Shown here: one piece after another, positions 39,601 to 50,800 of the stretch
Layout of the letters: the number at the start of each line of letters is the position of its first letter
How positions within the stretch are numbered: position 1 is the first letter of the stretch
Assembly: GCF_000003815.2 (NCBI RefSeq)
Contig: NC_049990.1
Location: forward strand, 5,010,251 to 5,074,250
Source of the DNA: Branchiostoma floridae
Lineage: Eukaryota; Chordata; Leptocardii; Amphioxiformes; Branchiostomatidae
Direction: 5' to 3'
DNA: 64,000 bases
Position numbers and translations under genes: made by a program
The notes under the pieces: model-generated
Databases searched by the model: none
The model's input: the letters and a program-made list of their open reading frames with translations, nothing else
Told to the model about the DNA's origin: nothing

Positions 39601-40811
39601 AACGCCTAATTATATCGCTCATATTTACCTATACACGTCCGTTGACGTCCTTCAATAGTAATCCGGCGGAAGCTCCTTTACGTTTCATTTGAACGGCTTT
39701 ATTTGCCAATGGTTATAGTTATCATATTGAATGCACCGGCGGATGGCAATGGTAGACCTTAAGGTAGTTGCCCTTTTGGTGATACTTTGCAGATCATGAT
39801 GCAATACGTTCATTGCACAAAAAGACAATTTTCCACAAGTTTCCAAGTTTTGGTACGTTGACGAAACCTGACGATTCATTACCGTACAAAAGGCTTTCCA
39901 CTGCCTGTCTCCGCGCATCCAAGTTTGGAAACACGTGTCTACAATAGGACACACGGAGAGTTCAAGGTTTCCCGCTGTTGGAAACCTACGTGCCGCGAAT
40001 GATTATCGTTACTCGCAATTGTAGATGGCTGAGAAGTGCATTACGATTCATCTCGTGTGAACTTTCATGTGATGCGTACTATTAGTAGCGTACTATATAC
40101 TCGACGTTCAAGCTCTACAGTTCTGTAGTAGGGAATAATGATGCAGAAAAGGCGCACTCTCTCTCATGAAGACAACGCGGAATGGTGACCTACAACATAT
40201 TCACTGCCACATGAACCATCTAGTTTGTCTCATATCTAAACACAGCGAAGATAGTATATCAAAATGCCTGGGTGCAATCTTCATTCGCTACTGTTTTTGT
40301 ACCTTCGCGTATATGTATGAAGGGTTTTAGGCGTGTCTGTTTGTTTGTTTGTTGTGTGTCCGTAGTTATTTGAACACGATAGTGCGGCTGATTTTCACAT
40401 GCTAAGCACGTCGGGAACAGTGACGTGACAGGGCGTTAGGTCAAAGGTCCCAGAACAGGTTATCCCATTTCCTGTCTATGATTTTTGGTAAAACTGCATG
40501 TATCTTGGAAACTGCATTAGACAGAATCAGCAAGACATTCACAATAATGACTAAAATATGTTACAGACGTATGAGATCTTTTTTTTTAGATTTCTTCTGC
40601 AATCTATATTATGAAGAAATAGAAACGCTGGTGCCTCTCAGGGACTGAACAATTAGACTAAATGTCAAAACCACTAGATAACCTTGACACAGTGTTAATC
40701 ATAAAATAACTTGCTGTACTATGTATATTATTATCATACAAGAAATTTACAAGTCTATCTAAATGAAGACAAATGAAGCACGAAAAGACGCGTTCTGATA
40801 TTCAAATGCAT
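39601..40811. other. Spacer between CUB genes 1 and 2
   Basis: Upstream region of gene 1 and downstream region of gene 2. No coding potential and no repeat ends that I could define. Confidence 0.5.
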
Positions 40812-40817
40812 TTTATT
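40812..40817 (-). terminator. Polyadenylation signal of CUB gene 2
   Basis: AATAAA on the minus strand, about 114 nt downstream of the stop codon. Confidence 0.55.
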
Positions 40818-40930
40818 TTCCTCAAGGCATCTGTATAAAGTAAACACTCATGTAAAGTAAAAACTAAACGCATCCCTTGTTACAGTGATATCAGGACATC
40901 CTGTTGCTTGGCCAATGGGTAGCATAGTCT

Positions 40931-43900
40931 CTAGAATATGAAGTCATCACCGCTGCCTTCTCCGCTTCCCTCTGTGAGACAAAAAGTGATACATGTAGTT
41001 GTGTTGCAAAGTTGTGGTAAAATATAGATAGTTCGTCTGAACAACAAAACATGTATTAGCTTAATCGTTTCTGGATTTTTATTCATTGATAGTTGATAGA
41101 AATCTTTATTGACACAAAAGTACAGCGACTTACGCAAGGTCTATGGCATATGACATATAAACAAACATATATGAATATCTACGCAAGCGATTACCTCTTC
41201 AAGCCGGCCACCTTGCCATTTCGACCGCTTTTTCAAGTTCTCGAAAATTTTCCCCATAGAAGCGTGCATTTAGTAGCCTAGGTACAATCCGGATAGAAGT
41301 TAGCTCCGACGTTTATTATACGCGGTATCAGTTGCTTCTTGCTCCGACTTTTATCATGCTTTATATACAATCGCTTCTCTGCCATTCCGTCTGGGAACCT
41401 TGACATCTCTAACGTCAAGAATCGTCCAAATTTTGGGTAGCATAAGCGACCAAACTACTACCCAGATGGTACCCATGCAAAGTAATCTCCAAACAGGTCC
41501 TACGGTGCCATAAGATAATATGAAAGCTGGCAAAGGAGTATACCTGGACAAAGGGAGTCAGACGGTAGCATACACAGTCCTAGGCCGGCTTCACTCCTCT
41601 GCCAGCCTTTAATACCATATTATGCTACCGTAGGGTCTGCTTGAAGATTAAGGGTAAGTCTTAAGCGACGCCGGCCTACGTTTTTTTTTACTTTAGAAAC
41701 AAACCTGGCTTCATGGTGGTTTTCTCTGGCTCTGGTTTGAAAGTACTAGATGGTACCGCCACACGGTAGTGGAACCTGAATCCTGGACGCTGAAGACTGC
41801 TGTCAGTCACCAGTTTGATCCTAACGTCTTTGGTAGTGGTGAGGGTGGGTGGGGTATCAGTCCCACAGTATGTACCTGGAACATAAGGAGGGGAATTGTA
41901 TGAATGTACAACCATGACAAAATAATATTATTAACAGTTGTATTGAAGATATAGTAACGGAAGTCGAATCCAGGATGTCATAATTCTACCCGTGAATATT
42001 CCAGTTCATAACAACTCACAGTAAACCGACATGTAAAGTGTCCAAAAGTTCAAATTGAAACATTTTCTATAAGACTGAATATTTCGAATTTGATGACGTC
42101 GCTTTACTGACTGATCACAACATACTATAGTTAACCCATAAACTTTACAAACATTCACAAACGATTTCTTTGTTTAGTTGCTTGTTTTTACCAAATTTGA
42201 AAGTCTAAATTCTTTCTTCAAAATCGTGGGACAGTTCATTAACCACTGATGACAGTATACATGTATAATATAGTTTATTAGACTCTAGTGTTATTTATCA
42301 CACTATCTTCTACATACATTTATACACTTAGTCTTTGTCTTTGTCTTTGTACATGCAATTTGTCGTTGGGCATGATTCTGCAAATAAAACATAGTGCTTA
42401 TCCATCTAAGAAGATTTCATATATCCTCACCGACAATCTCCCTGCCATCGTAGATCTCGACATAGTCGTAGCAGCCGGAGTAGTAGCCGCCGTTCTCCAG
42501 CACGAAGTCGGTGAAAGTCAGGGTGATCTCATAGCCACCACCGTGGATGGTCCACGTGCAGTCCATGTTACTCTGGTAGCTGTCCGGGTAACTGTAGTAA
42601 GATAGTCAGAATCTGTATACAGCTAGGACTATGGATGTACAGAATTGCGATAGCCCCGAAAGATATTTGACAGTAGTATTCTACATTGGGCAGAAGATGG
42701 ATCGCGAAGATAGTAGAAGGAGGGATTTTTACTTGCTAGCTTCCGTCTAGCCAGTAGAATTTTGTGCATATTTGTGTGTGTCTTTGTGTGTGTGTTAACT
42801 TTGTGTGTGTACCTCTCTCTCTCTGCATTTGTGTGCCTTTGCATGTGTGTGAGTGTGTGTGTCTTTATGCATATGTCTCTCTCAGACTGTGAATGTGCGT
42901 GTATGTGTGTGCCTTTATGTACGTGCCGATATTCCTCCGTCATCTCGTCAACAGCTACAGACTATCTACGCTCCCCGGACACATTTATATATTATCACAT
43001 AATACTAGTACTTCAGTTTGATGCACAATACTTTTTGTGTTCATGAGGAACAATTTCAATGGTTAGTGATCGAATGGAGCTTACCCTGGCGATGTGACCA
43101 CGCCGTAACTGTCGTGCAGATGAGTTCCACAAGGACCACCGCCGGCCAGTTCATGTTGGACGATGTAAGAGAATTGGAACCCGGGTCCGCTGATGAGCTC
43201 GTCCGTCACGAAGCGGATGTGGATGTCCTGGGTAGCCGTGATGGCGGGGGGCATGTCCGTTCCGCAGAAACGACCTGTTTGGCAAACATTATTTTCAAAC
43301 AATACTTTACAATTAGGCTCGTTCCAGAAGACCGTTGCCAAAAATAGCACACCTCTAAAATCAAACATCAGGCCCGCCTCTCTTCTATTTCCAGAAACAC
43401 AGCAACCTTGGCAAACCAGTCTGCCCTATTATCTTCTTAGTTGAAACCAGCCCGGGGCTCGGTGGTGCCAAAAATTATCCCGATAGAAGCAGGGTGACCC
43501 ACGGGGCCATTCGGGCCCAAAAGTGACAAATAACAGCCGATGAACAGTCCGTTAGGCCCCTTTCTTTGACCAAAGCATAACCTTGACCAAAGAATAACTT
43601 TTGACAAAAGCATTTACTCGATATACCGGTACATATACGGCGGTTATATCTTTAGAGGATATTACGACACTACAGGTTACTCACCCCTGGACCTGTCTCC
43701 AACGAGGATCTCCACATAGTCAAAGTTGCACCTGGCGTAGAAGAGAAAACTCTCCGGCTCCTCGATTGAGAAGTTCTGAGGAACGAAACATTCATCATCA
43801 TTTTCTAAGCTTTGAGTGATTTTTTTTTTCATATCGTCTTCCAAATTACACATTTACATATAAAGATTACATTAATTCATTCAAAGTTAATAAAAATCCA

Positions 43901-45359
43901 ATTCTAGTTACAGAACAGTCTCAATTTACATGTTTCACCACCGGATTGTGGCCCCAAATGCTGATTTACTTATATTTTATTTTCAAAATTTTTGTAGTCA
44001 TTATAATACAAGAACCTTTGGATGGATTACGATGATATTTGGTATGTGGGTAGGTATTGGAAAGGTCGAGCAGCAGAACGTGCGTTTCTTGTATCTTTTG
44101 ACCCGGACATGCCGTGGTCTTGATTTTTGGTGGCTTGCTATATAAGGAAGAATTGGTGTATGTCTCTAGTTGTTCTTTCCCTACCTTGAACGCTACTGTG
44201 ATGACACCGCCCCTGGCAGGGATGGTCCACATACAGTCCAGGTTCGCATCGTACTCGTTTGGGTAGTTCGGGGAGTACACGTCACCGGCGTGTCCGACAA
44301 GGTTACCCCCACAATATTGTTGTTCTCCTGAACAAAATAACAAAATTCTGTCTGTTGATGCTAACGATTCTACTAAAGCTCGAAAAGTTCGCGGTGGTTT
44401 TATTCTCTAGGTTTTTACAGTGACCTTTCACACTTCGAATTCATGCTTCCAAAGCACTTTTAGTACTCCGGCATAGAACTTTAAACTGCGAACAAATATT
44501 GCGAAACTCTATAATTGCAAAATTCCAGCGTACATAAGCGAATTTATAAAATAGTATTGGCGCAGTTACAAAAAAGAGATAATTTGAGATATTATGGCAA
44601 TGGCTTAAAAATGTATATAGGAATTCGTCTCATATATTTCGGTATAGTTCTAGGACGTTCAATATGGCACGTGGTGGCGAGATGACCTCCAATGCAGCTG
44701 GCATGTTTCCCACATTTCACTTTTATACCTACAAGCTTGCACAAATTTTTAACCGTTGCCTAAACATATATTCCAGCCTTAAATTGATGAAAGTTACAAC
44801 TTAATGATATACACATTACAAACGTAATAATTTATAACTTAATTGCACAACAGTTGTCCAAGGTACAGATTATGGCATCTGCTGGTACATAACTTAGCAA
44901 TAGTTCCATAGATCTAATCTTAATTAAAGTTATACAAAGTGTAGCATAGGATGACACAATTATTGAAGGAATTTCTAAAGTCTAAACATTTAAAGTTACC
45001 GGGTGCGTTTTCGAAATGAGCAGTGTATCAAACTGCCACATTGAGAGACAAAAATGTATTTGAGGCCGTCTAGCTTAAACACCTGTATACGTACTTACTT
45101 TATCTGAAGTGTGCAAACCCCTGGTACAGTAGAAGTGCAATCCGTGCAATTAACAGACCTGTGCGATAATCCGTTGTGCAAAGTAACTGGCTGTTACTGT
45201 ATCACTAATGCTGTAGCAGTAGATCTCTTTAACATTATACGCCAGTTTTCTTATACGTTTGGGAATAATCTATTTCACATATGTTCTATACAGTAAAACA
45301 GATAACTCACCACTAGCGACGGCCGCAAGGCACACGACACCCAGAAAAGCGGACCACAT
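40931..45359 (-). CDS. Secreted two-CUB-domain protein, gene 2 (281 aa, 7 exons)
   Basis: Exons: 45311-45359, 44185-44327, 43685-43775, 43085-43274, 42431-42591, 41705-41875 and 40931-40971; 846 nt code for 281 aa plus TAG. The signal peptide is MWSAFLGVVCLAAVASG. CUB1 cysteines lie in YCGGNL, DCMWTI, RCNFDYVEI and FCGTDMPP. CUB2 cysteines lie in PCGTHL, DCTWTI, GCYDYVEIYDG and YCGTDTPP. The linker is shorter in Thr (SSTFKPEPEKTTMKP), and the tail exon gives EGSGEGSGDDFIF. Exon sizes differ from gene 1 by at most a few codons except the tail. Exon 4 is nearly identical to that of gene 1, while exons 2, 3, 5 and 6 are clearly more diverged. The gene is intact and its start is fixed by the signal peptide and the downstream-facing promoter. 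Confidence 0.9.
41483..41650. mobile_element. Relative of the 31533 element, 168 bp
   Basis: The left end TAATCTCCAAACAGGTCCTA is inverted at the right with a few mismatches. It shares the interior with 31533-31673. Solo ends of the same family are seen near 16560 and 29050. Confidence 0.55.
42770..42920. repeat. Degenerate (TG)n microsatellite in CUB gene 2 intron 5
   Basis: GTGTGTG runs interspersed with CTCTCTC and TTT. Confidence 0.8.
45127..45199. mobile_element. Pogo-like MITE, internally deleted 73-bp copy
   Basis: It keeps both ends (CAGTAGAAG... and ...GGCTGTTACTG) and TA on each side but lacks the middle present in the 170-bp copies. It lies in intron 1 of CUB gene 2. Confidence 0.55.
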
Positions 45360-45411
45360 GTTGTCAGGACGTCGGTCTTCACTGCGTTGGATTCTTCATT
45401 AGATTGTGATA

Positions 45412-45420
45412 CTTATATAT
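45412..45420 (-). promoter_or_regulatory. TATA box of CUB gene 2, with upstream AACCAAACA block (428-437 of 45 kb)
   Basis: The minus strand reads ATATATAAG 53 nt before the ATG. AACCAAACAC lies at 45428-45437, seven nt further upstream, matching gene 1 in nine of ten bases. Confidence 0.7.
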
Positions 45421-46150
45421 AAGACCAGTGTTTGGTTACTAGGGTGATTATCTTTTTGTAAGGTATTTGTTGACGCCATGCGTTGCAAATAGATCTGGCG
45501 GAAGTGTTGGTGTGTGTCTAACTCACTGCTGTAACCGACTGGGTCAGCAAAAATCGAAAAAAATAGAATTAAACATCTGTAAATGTCCCTGGTCTTTCCA
45601 TGCAGGGCAGACAAGTACGCCCTAACGATTTTGACAAATTGAATGCTCAGCTTGTGGCAGACTGTGCAGGAGTGCAGAGGGTCCGGTCGCACATTGCCGA
45701 GTCCATCTGTCAGTGAACTGATCGTCCGTCAGGACAAGAAGAATATTTCTAGGATAAGAGTATGTGAACATCCACCAGAGATAGAAAGGGAATTATAAAA
45801 AAAAACCATAATCTTCAAAAGCTTTGCAAATATTCTAAAATGCAATGAATTCAGCGGAAAGAGAAATAAGTTGTCAGTTTTACCAAACTTTTACCTTACA
45901 GAAGACCCTTCAAGGCTATTCTTTCAACTTAATTCATACAGTACATTAGCCACGTTTAAACCATATATTAGTGAATGTAGAAACTTATAGTAGACTTTGC
46001 ACTTGTTTGTTCTGTGCTATACACTTATTTGTTCCCCAGCTATTAGCATTACCACAAACCGTCGAACATGCATGTAATTTACTTAATTTACTTGGTCACC
46101 TTCGGCTAAGAAAACATTTTCATACGGGCGTTCTTCACCTTCATCACCTT

Positions 46151-46390
46151 AATGGACCGATCTGGTCGAACGCCATATCGAACAAATAGAACCCTATATT
46201 CTATTTCGAACACTAGAAATGGTTATTTTTTACGCATTCTCCTATAGCAGAGTACCGTCAGTCATTTATTCCTGACAGATGGAGTCCCTCTGACGACTCT
46301 GTTTCGCCTTTGCGTAGGAGAATGTTTTTGACGGAGGTGTTCGAAATAGAACCATGATCGAACAGAACGGGGTTTGGGGATCGGTCCATT
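46151..46390. mobile_element. MITE, 240 bp, AATGGACCGATC inverted ends
   Basis: It has perfect 12-bp inverted ends. The sub-terminal TCGAACAAATAGAACCC...TTCTATTTCGAA is shared with 53403-53551 and 52597-53333. Confidence 0.6.
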
Positions 46391-47091
46391 CGCCGAGAAG
46401 CTTTTAAAAATATGCTTTCAGTTGTGCCATGGCCAGGGAGTAGTTGTGGGTGATCACGGATGTTCTGTATGTAGGACAACAACATACGAGAAGCTTATGA
46501 TGGATCTTCATGGTATGTAGGCGGTGATTGTAAAAAAGAAGGTCAAGTTCAAAAATGAGTCACCTAGCATTTCCCGTCGGTACTGCAATCTTGCGATCAT
46601 TATCAAATTTGAGATAGCAGAAAGGAGTAAAAAGAAACCATGGACAACACCTAGGATCACGTAGGATCATTTGCACGAACAGATATAGAAAGTAAAGTAA
46701 AATATAGAAATTTTTCATAGTATACTTATGTTGTTGCACTGTATTAGTTAACATTGATGTGTATACATGTACAAATAGTTACCCCATTTCTTCATCATCC
46801 TCACTGCGTTCTGCTGCAATACTAAGGTTACATACCAGGCGGCGAAAATTGACCTTGACCTTCGTCTTTTCAGTCCAAAATTATCCACATTACAATCCAT
46901 GCAGAGGTTCTGAATTATGTTGACCACAAATATCCGAAAATACAAACACACACACAGACAGACACCCATAGACACACACACAGACAAGCTTAGAATAATA
47001 TCTACATTTTTCACTTTACGATCTCACCCGCGGACATCTACACAATCGTACTTACTAGTATGTTGCTTCGTAAACCAAGAAAGTAATACGG

Positions 47092-47449
47092 TAGGGGTGG
47101 GTATTAATTGGTACAAAAAATTCAGGTCCAGGTCCGGTTCAGGTCCAGATGATCAAGTCCCGGTTTGGACCTGAGCCTGGACCCTATTCAGTATGTGAAA
47201 ACTTGTGAATGGACAATACTCAGGAAAATGGTTCTGTGGAGTATTTGAGTCCCGTTGGCAGTTTAAAATCATAGAGCAACTGCCACTATAAGATTGACTG
47301 TAAAACTTGGCAGAAATTACAATAAACTGTACTCTACTTCGCTCTTGTTATTTTCTTCAACCTGTAATCCTCAAACGTGTGCATTTCTGCCCATATAACC
47401 TCTTTATTGTCTAATAGGTCAAACACTGGTACCGGTACCCACCCCTAGC
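47092..47449. repeat. Inverted-end repeat TAGGGGTGGGTA...TACCCACCCCTA
   Basis: TAGGGGTGGGTA is inverted at the right end. The interior contains CAGGTCCAGGTCCGGTTCAG direct motifs. hAT-like ends are possible, but no 8-bp flanking duplication was seen. Confidence 0.45.
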
Positions 47450-47712
47450 ACACGATATACAGTACATAATTATGAACACAGAGAAAGTTACTGACTTGGA
47501 GACAGTTTAGGTTACGCACGTGGATTTATTGAATACGTAATATTTTCATGACAAACGTCTCTTTACACACCGAACGGTAGGGTGAGGACTTTGAAACCAT
47601 GTACAGCTAAACGTCGTTAAATGTGTTTTATTATAAATGTATGTTTGGATAAATGAATGAATGTATGAACTTACGAAAGAATATATGAAAGAAATAATGA
47701 ATGCATGAATTT

Positions 47713-47718
47713 TTTATT
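47713..47718 (-). terminator. Polyadenylation signal of CUB gene 3
   Basis: AATAAA on the minus strand, about 141 nt downstream of the stop codon. Confidence 0.5.
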
Positions 47719-47858
47719 GTGCCATGTAAAAGAATTGTCCAGCCCCCATGACTGAATGCATATGACATTGTAAGTTGATATCGTTATTTTGATTTCTTGT
47801 CAGGTTACACGTTCCCGATGTTGCTGTTGTTGCTGTAAGTCACCAGACGTTGGAAGAT

Positions 47859-50800
47859 TTAAAACAAGAAGCTGTCGTCCCCACTGCCATCTCCACTGCC
47901 GGCTGCAAGAGACAGAAAGTCGATAGGACGATAGGACGATAAACAGGTGCAATGGCAAAGTGGGTAGAGTATGAGTAGGTGTCTTGTATTTAGTAGGTTA
48001 AGTGTTCAAAATATTCTTGAGATGGCCTCGTACACACCATTTTTCAATAAGCTCGCTCACACTTATGAGTACGCATGCGCGTCGACAGGAATTAAAAGGG
48101 TATTTATCATAAGTCAAAGCCCTTGAGACAAAATAAATACATCTGGACATTGTTATGCAAATAATGAAGACAAGAATTTCAATTTTGACATGTCAAGGGT
48201 CAATCCCCTTTGACGTATTACTTATAATTACTGTCGCTGTGCCTAAGTACTCGGAATTTCAAAGTTTAAAAAATTGAATTATTCAATCTTTATAAAACAA
48301 CTTTGCACACATGAGTCTGAATTGAGTTGCTGTTACAGCGCTTCACTTGTTGTTTGCTGATCGTCTTAAATCTATCATAGAAAAAAATCTAAAATCAATG
48401 ATAGGAACAATAAAAAAATTAACCTCAATACATTTGCGTCGTTAGACTAATCTCTGTACTTATCATAACTCAGTGTGAACGATCTTATTGTGGTGGTCTC
48501 AGGATACCCAGTGGAATCGGGAGTTGACGATGTATATATCCTTTATAACATCCTTCCTTGTATATACCGACGTATATTACCTGGCTTTTCGGTTGGCTTG
48601 GTTGGCTTGATTGGGGCTTGAGTGGAGGGAACGTCCTTGCGGTACTCGAAACTGAAGCCGCGTTCGCCGACGCTGGAGTCGGACTTGAAGGTGATCCTGA
48701 CGCCGTTGGTGGTGGTGAGGGCTGCTGGGATGTCCGTGCCGCAGAATTTCCCTGTGGAACATCACAACAAAATCATAAATGAACAAGAGCACAAGATCAC
48801 ATTTCCTAGCCATCCCATCACACCACTTCATACATCACACTGATCCGTCAAATCCAAAATGGTGCCACCCTTCCCGTCATACATCGATCGCAAAACAAAA
48901 TGGCGGCGCCCAATCATGAGAACAAAAACAGAACAGGTTCTGCTATCGCAAACCTGTAATAAAATAGACAGGGAAACGTCACTCATGATAAGGTCACACT
49001 GACTTGATTTGATGAATAACATCCCCTGGAGAACCCAAGACTAATGGGCGAGGGCGAAAAAAATCAGCAAAAAAATGCTGATAAAAATCAGGGTTAAACA
49101 TTCAGATCATTCTCTTCCAGGATTGGTTTGTCGTATGTTAATAATCTCTAGTAAGACCGTAAGCGACAATCGTCGCCATTTCAATAATATTACTGTGAAT
49201 GTATGTTCATGGGGACTTAATTTCGCGGTAGTGGGAAAAAGAACTTTTCGCGGTGGTTCGCTGTAGCACCACTGTAGGCTCTTACTGCCATGGAAAAATG
49301 TTCGCATTGGTTTAAGTTCGCGGTGAAGTGTCCACCGCGAAAACCGCGAACATTAAACCACCGCGAATGTTTCTGCATTTTCAATATGTTTTAATGTTTT
49401 CTTGTTTAAAGAGGAGATCAAGAGCGCTTTGGCCCCACACTATGACCACGTGCCCCTTGCCCTAGAGAGCAGGTCCTCTAGCAAGTATAAAATTCCAATT
49501 GACAAGGGACGTTATTGGGTCACATGTGGCCACATTTTCATAGAACATGCAAAAATCAAAATCTAAGACTTGTACCCAGGCTCGTCGTGCCGTCGAAGAT
49601 CTGAACGTTGTCATAAGAACAGCCGCCGAAGAAGCTTCCGTCCTCGAGCTGGAAGTCCGTGAACATGACAGTGACGGGGTACTGGCTGCGGGCGATGGTC
49701 CACGTGCAGAACTTGTTGTTGGGGTAGTTTTCTGGGTAGCTGAGAAAGCGTGCAACTCAATGTCAGAAGTATAAAGCATACATTGTATTTTGTTTCCCTC
49801 GAGAATGTTCCTGCAATTAGCCTTCGGGCATGATTTTGCAAATAAACTTGCTTATAAAGCATACAGATTTCGTTATCTAATTGGATATGCTATACAGTTA
49901 CAACCAGTTAATTGCACAACGGAATATCGCACACTTCTGTTAATTTCACGGATCCCAAAATCCCAAACTGGTACGGTCCAGCTGGATAACTTCGCTTTGT
50001 TGCACAATTCGGGTAATTGCACGAAATAAACTGGCAAATGGTGGTGCAATTAAACGGCTTCTACTGTACAACATCTCTGCATCCCGGCCCATCCAACTTC
50101 GTTGAAGCTGACTGTCGTTGGTCGCTACAGACTACTGAGCACCTTTAACCCTTGGCTAACGTCACACGTTGAGAAGGTTAAATATGTTGATATGCTTAAC
50201 TTGAAAGTTCACCTGTGTTGGTAGAAGTCATTCTTGAAAAAGTTAAACTGTAATTTCCAACACCAAAATTGGACTACTTCCTGCAACCTATAATCCACTG
50301 CTTATTGAGTCACGTGTTCTATTTGCATAACGTGACGTCACGACAGCAGTGGATTGTTCATTCCTTGACAAAAACTAATGCTGTGCAGTCGAAATTTTGG
50401 TGTTGGAAATTACAGTTCAACTATTTCAATAATGTTGATATGCTATTTTTCATGTAGCACCTTTCATTGGTCATAGTCTTCTTTCGAATGTTACCATTGA
50501 CTTTTCAACACCTCTTCCATTCTAGAGTTTTCGTTTCCATGGAAGCTTCAATGTATCAAGTTTTGTCTGCATTCTTGAGATGTAAGTCGGACTGAAATGG
50601 GCAAAGAATTCTACTCATAAATATCATAGAATTCGAACTCAACAAGTTACAGTTTAGGGTTAGCTTTCAGACTAGAGTAGACATACTGTATACCGTTCTA
50701 CACTGTTTGTTTGTTTGTCCCCTTTTATGTCCCCTCCCAACTACAAGTAGCTCTCGGGCAGGAATTTGCAATAAACTATCATTATACAGAAGAAGTCGTT

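Noticed and set aside
42629-43046. Cys- and Thr/His-rich open frames on both strands
   Set aside because: They come from the degenerate TG/TC microsatellite in a CUB intron.
43081-43368. Unspliced 95-codon CUB-containing frame as a separate short gene
   Set aside because: It is exon 4 of CUB gene 2 extended into both introns; acceptor and donor agree with the paralogues.
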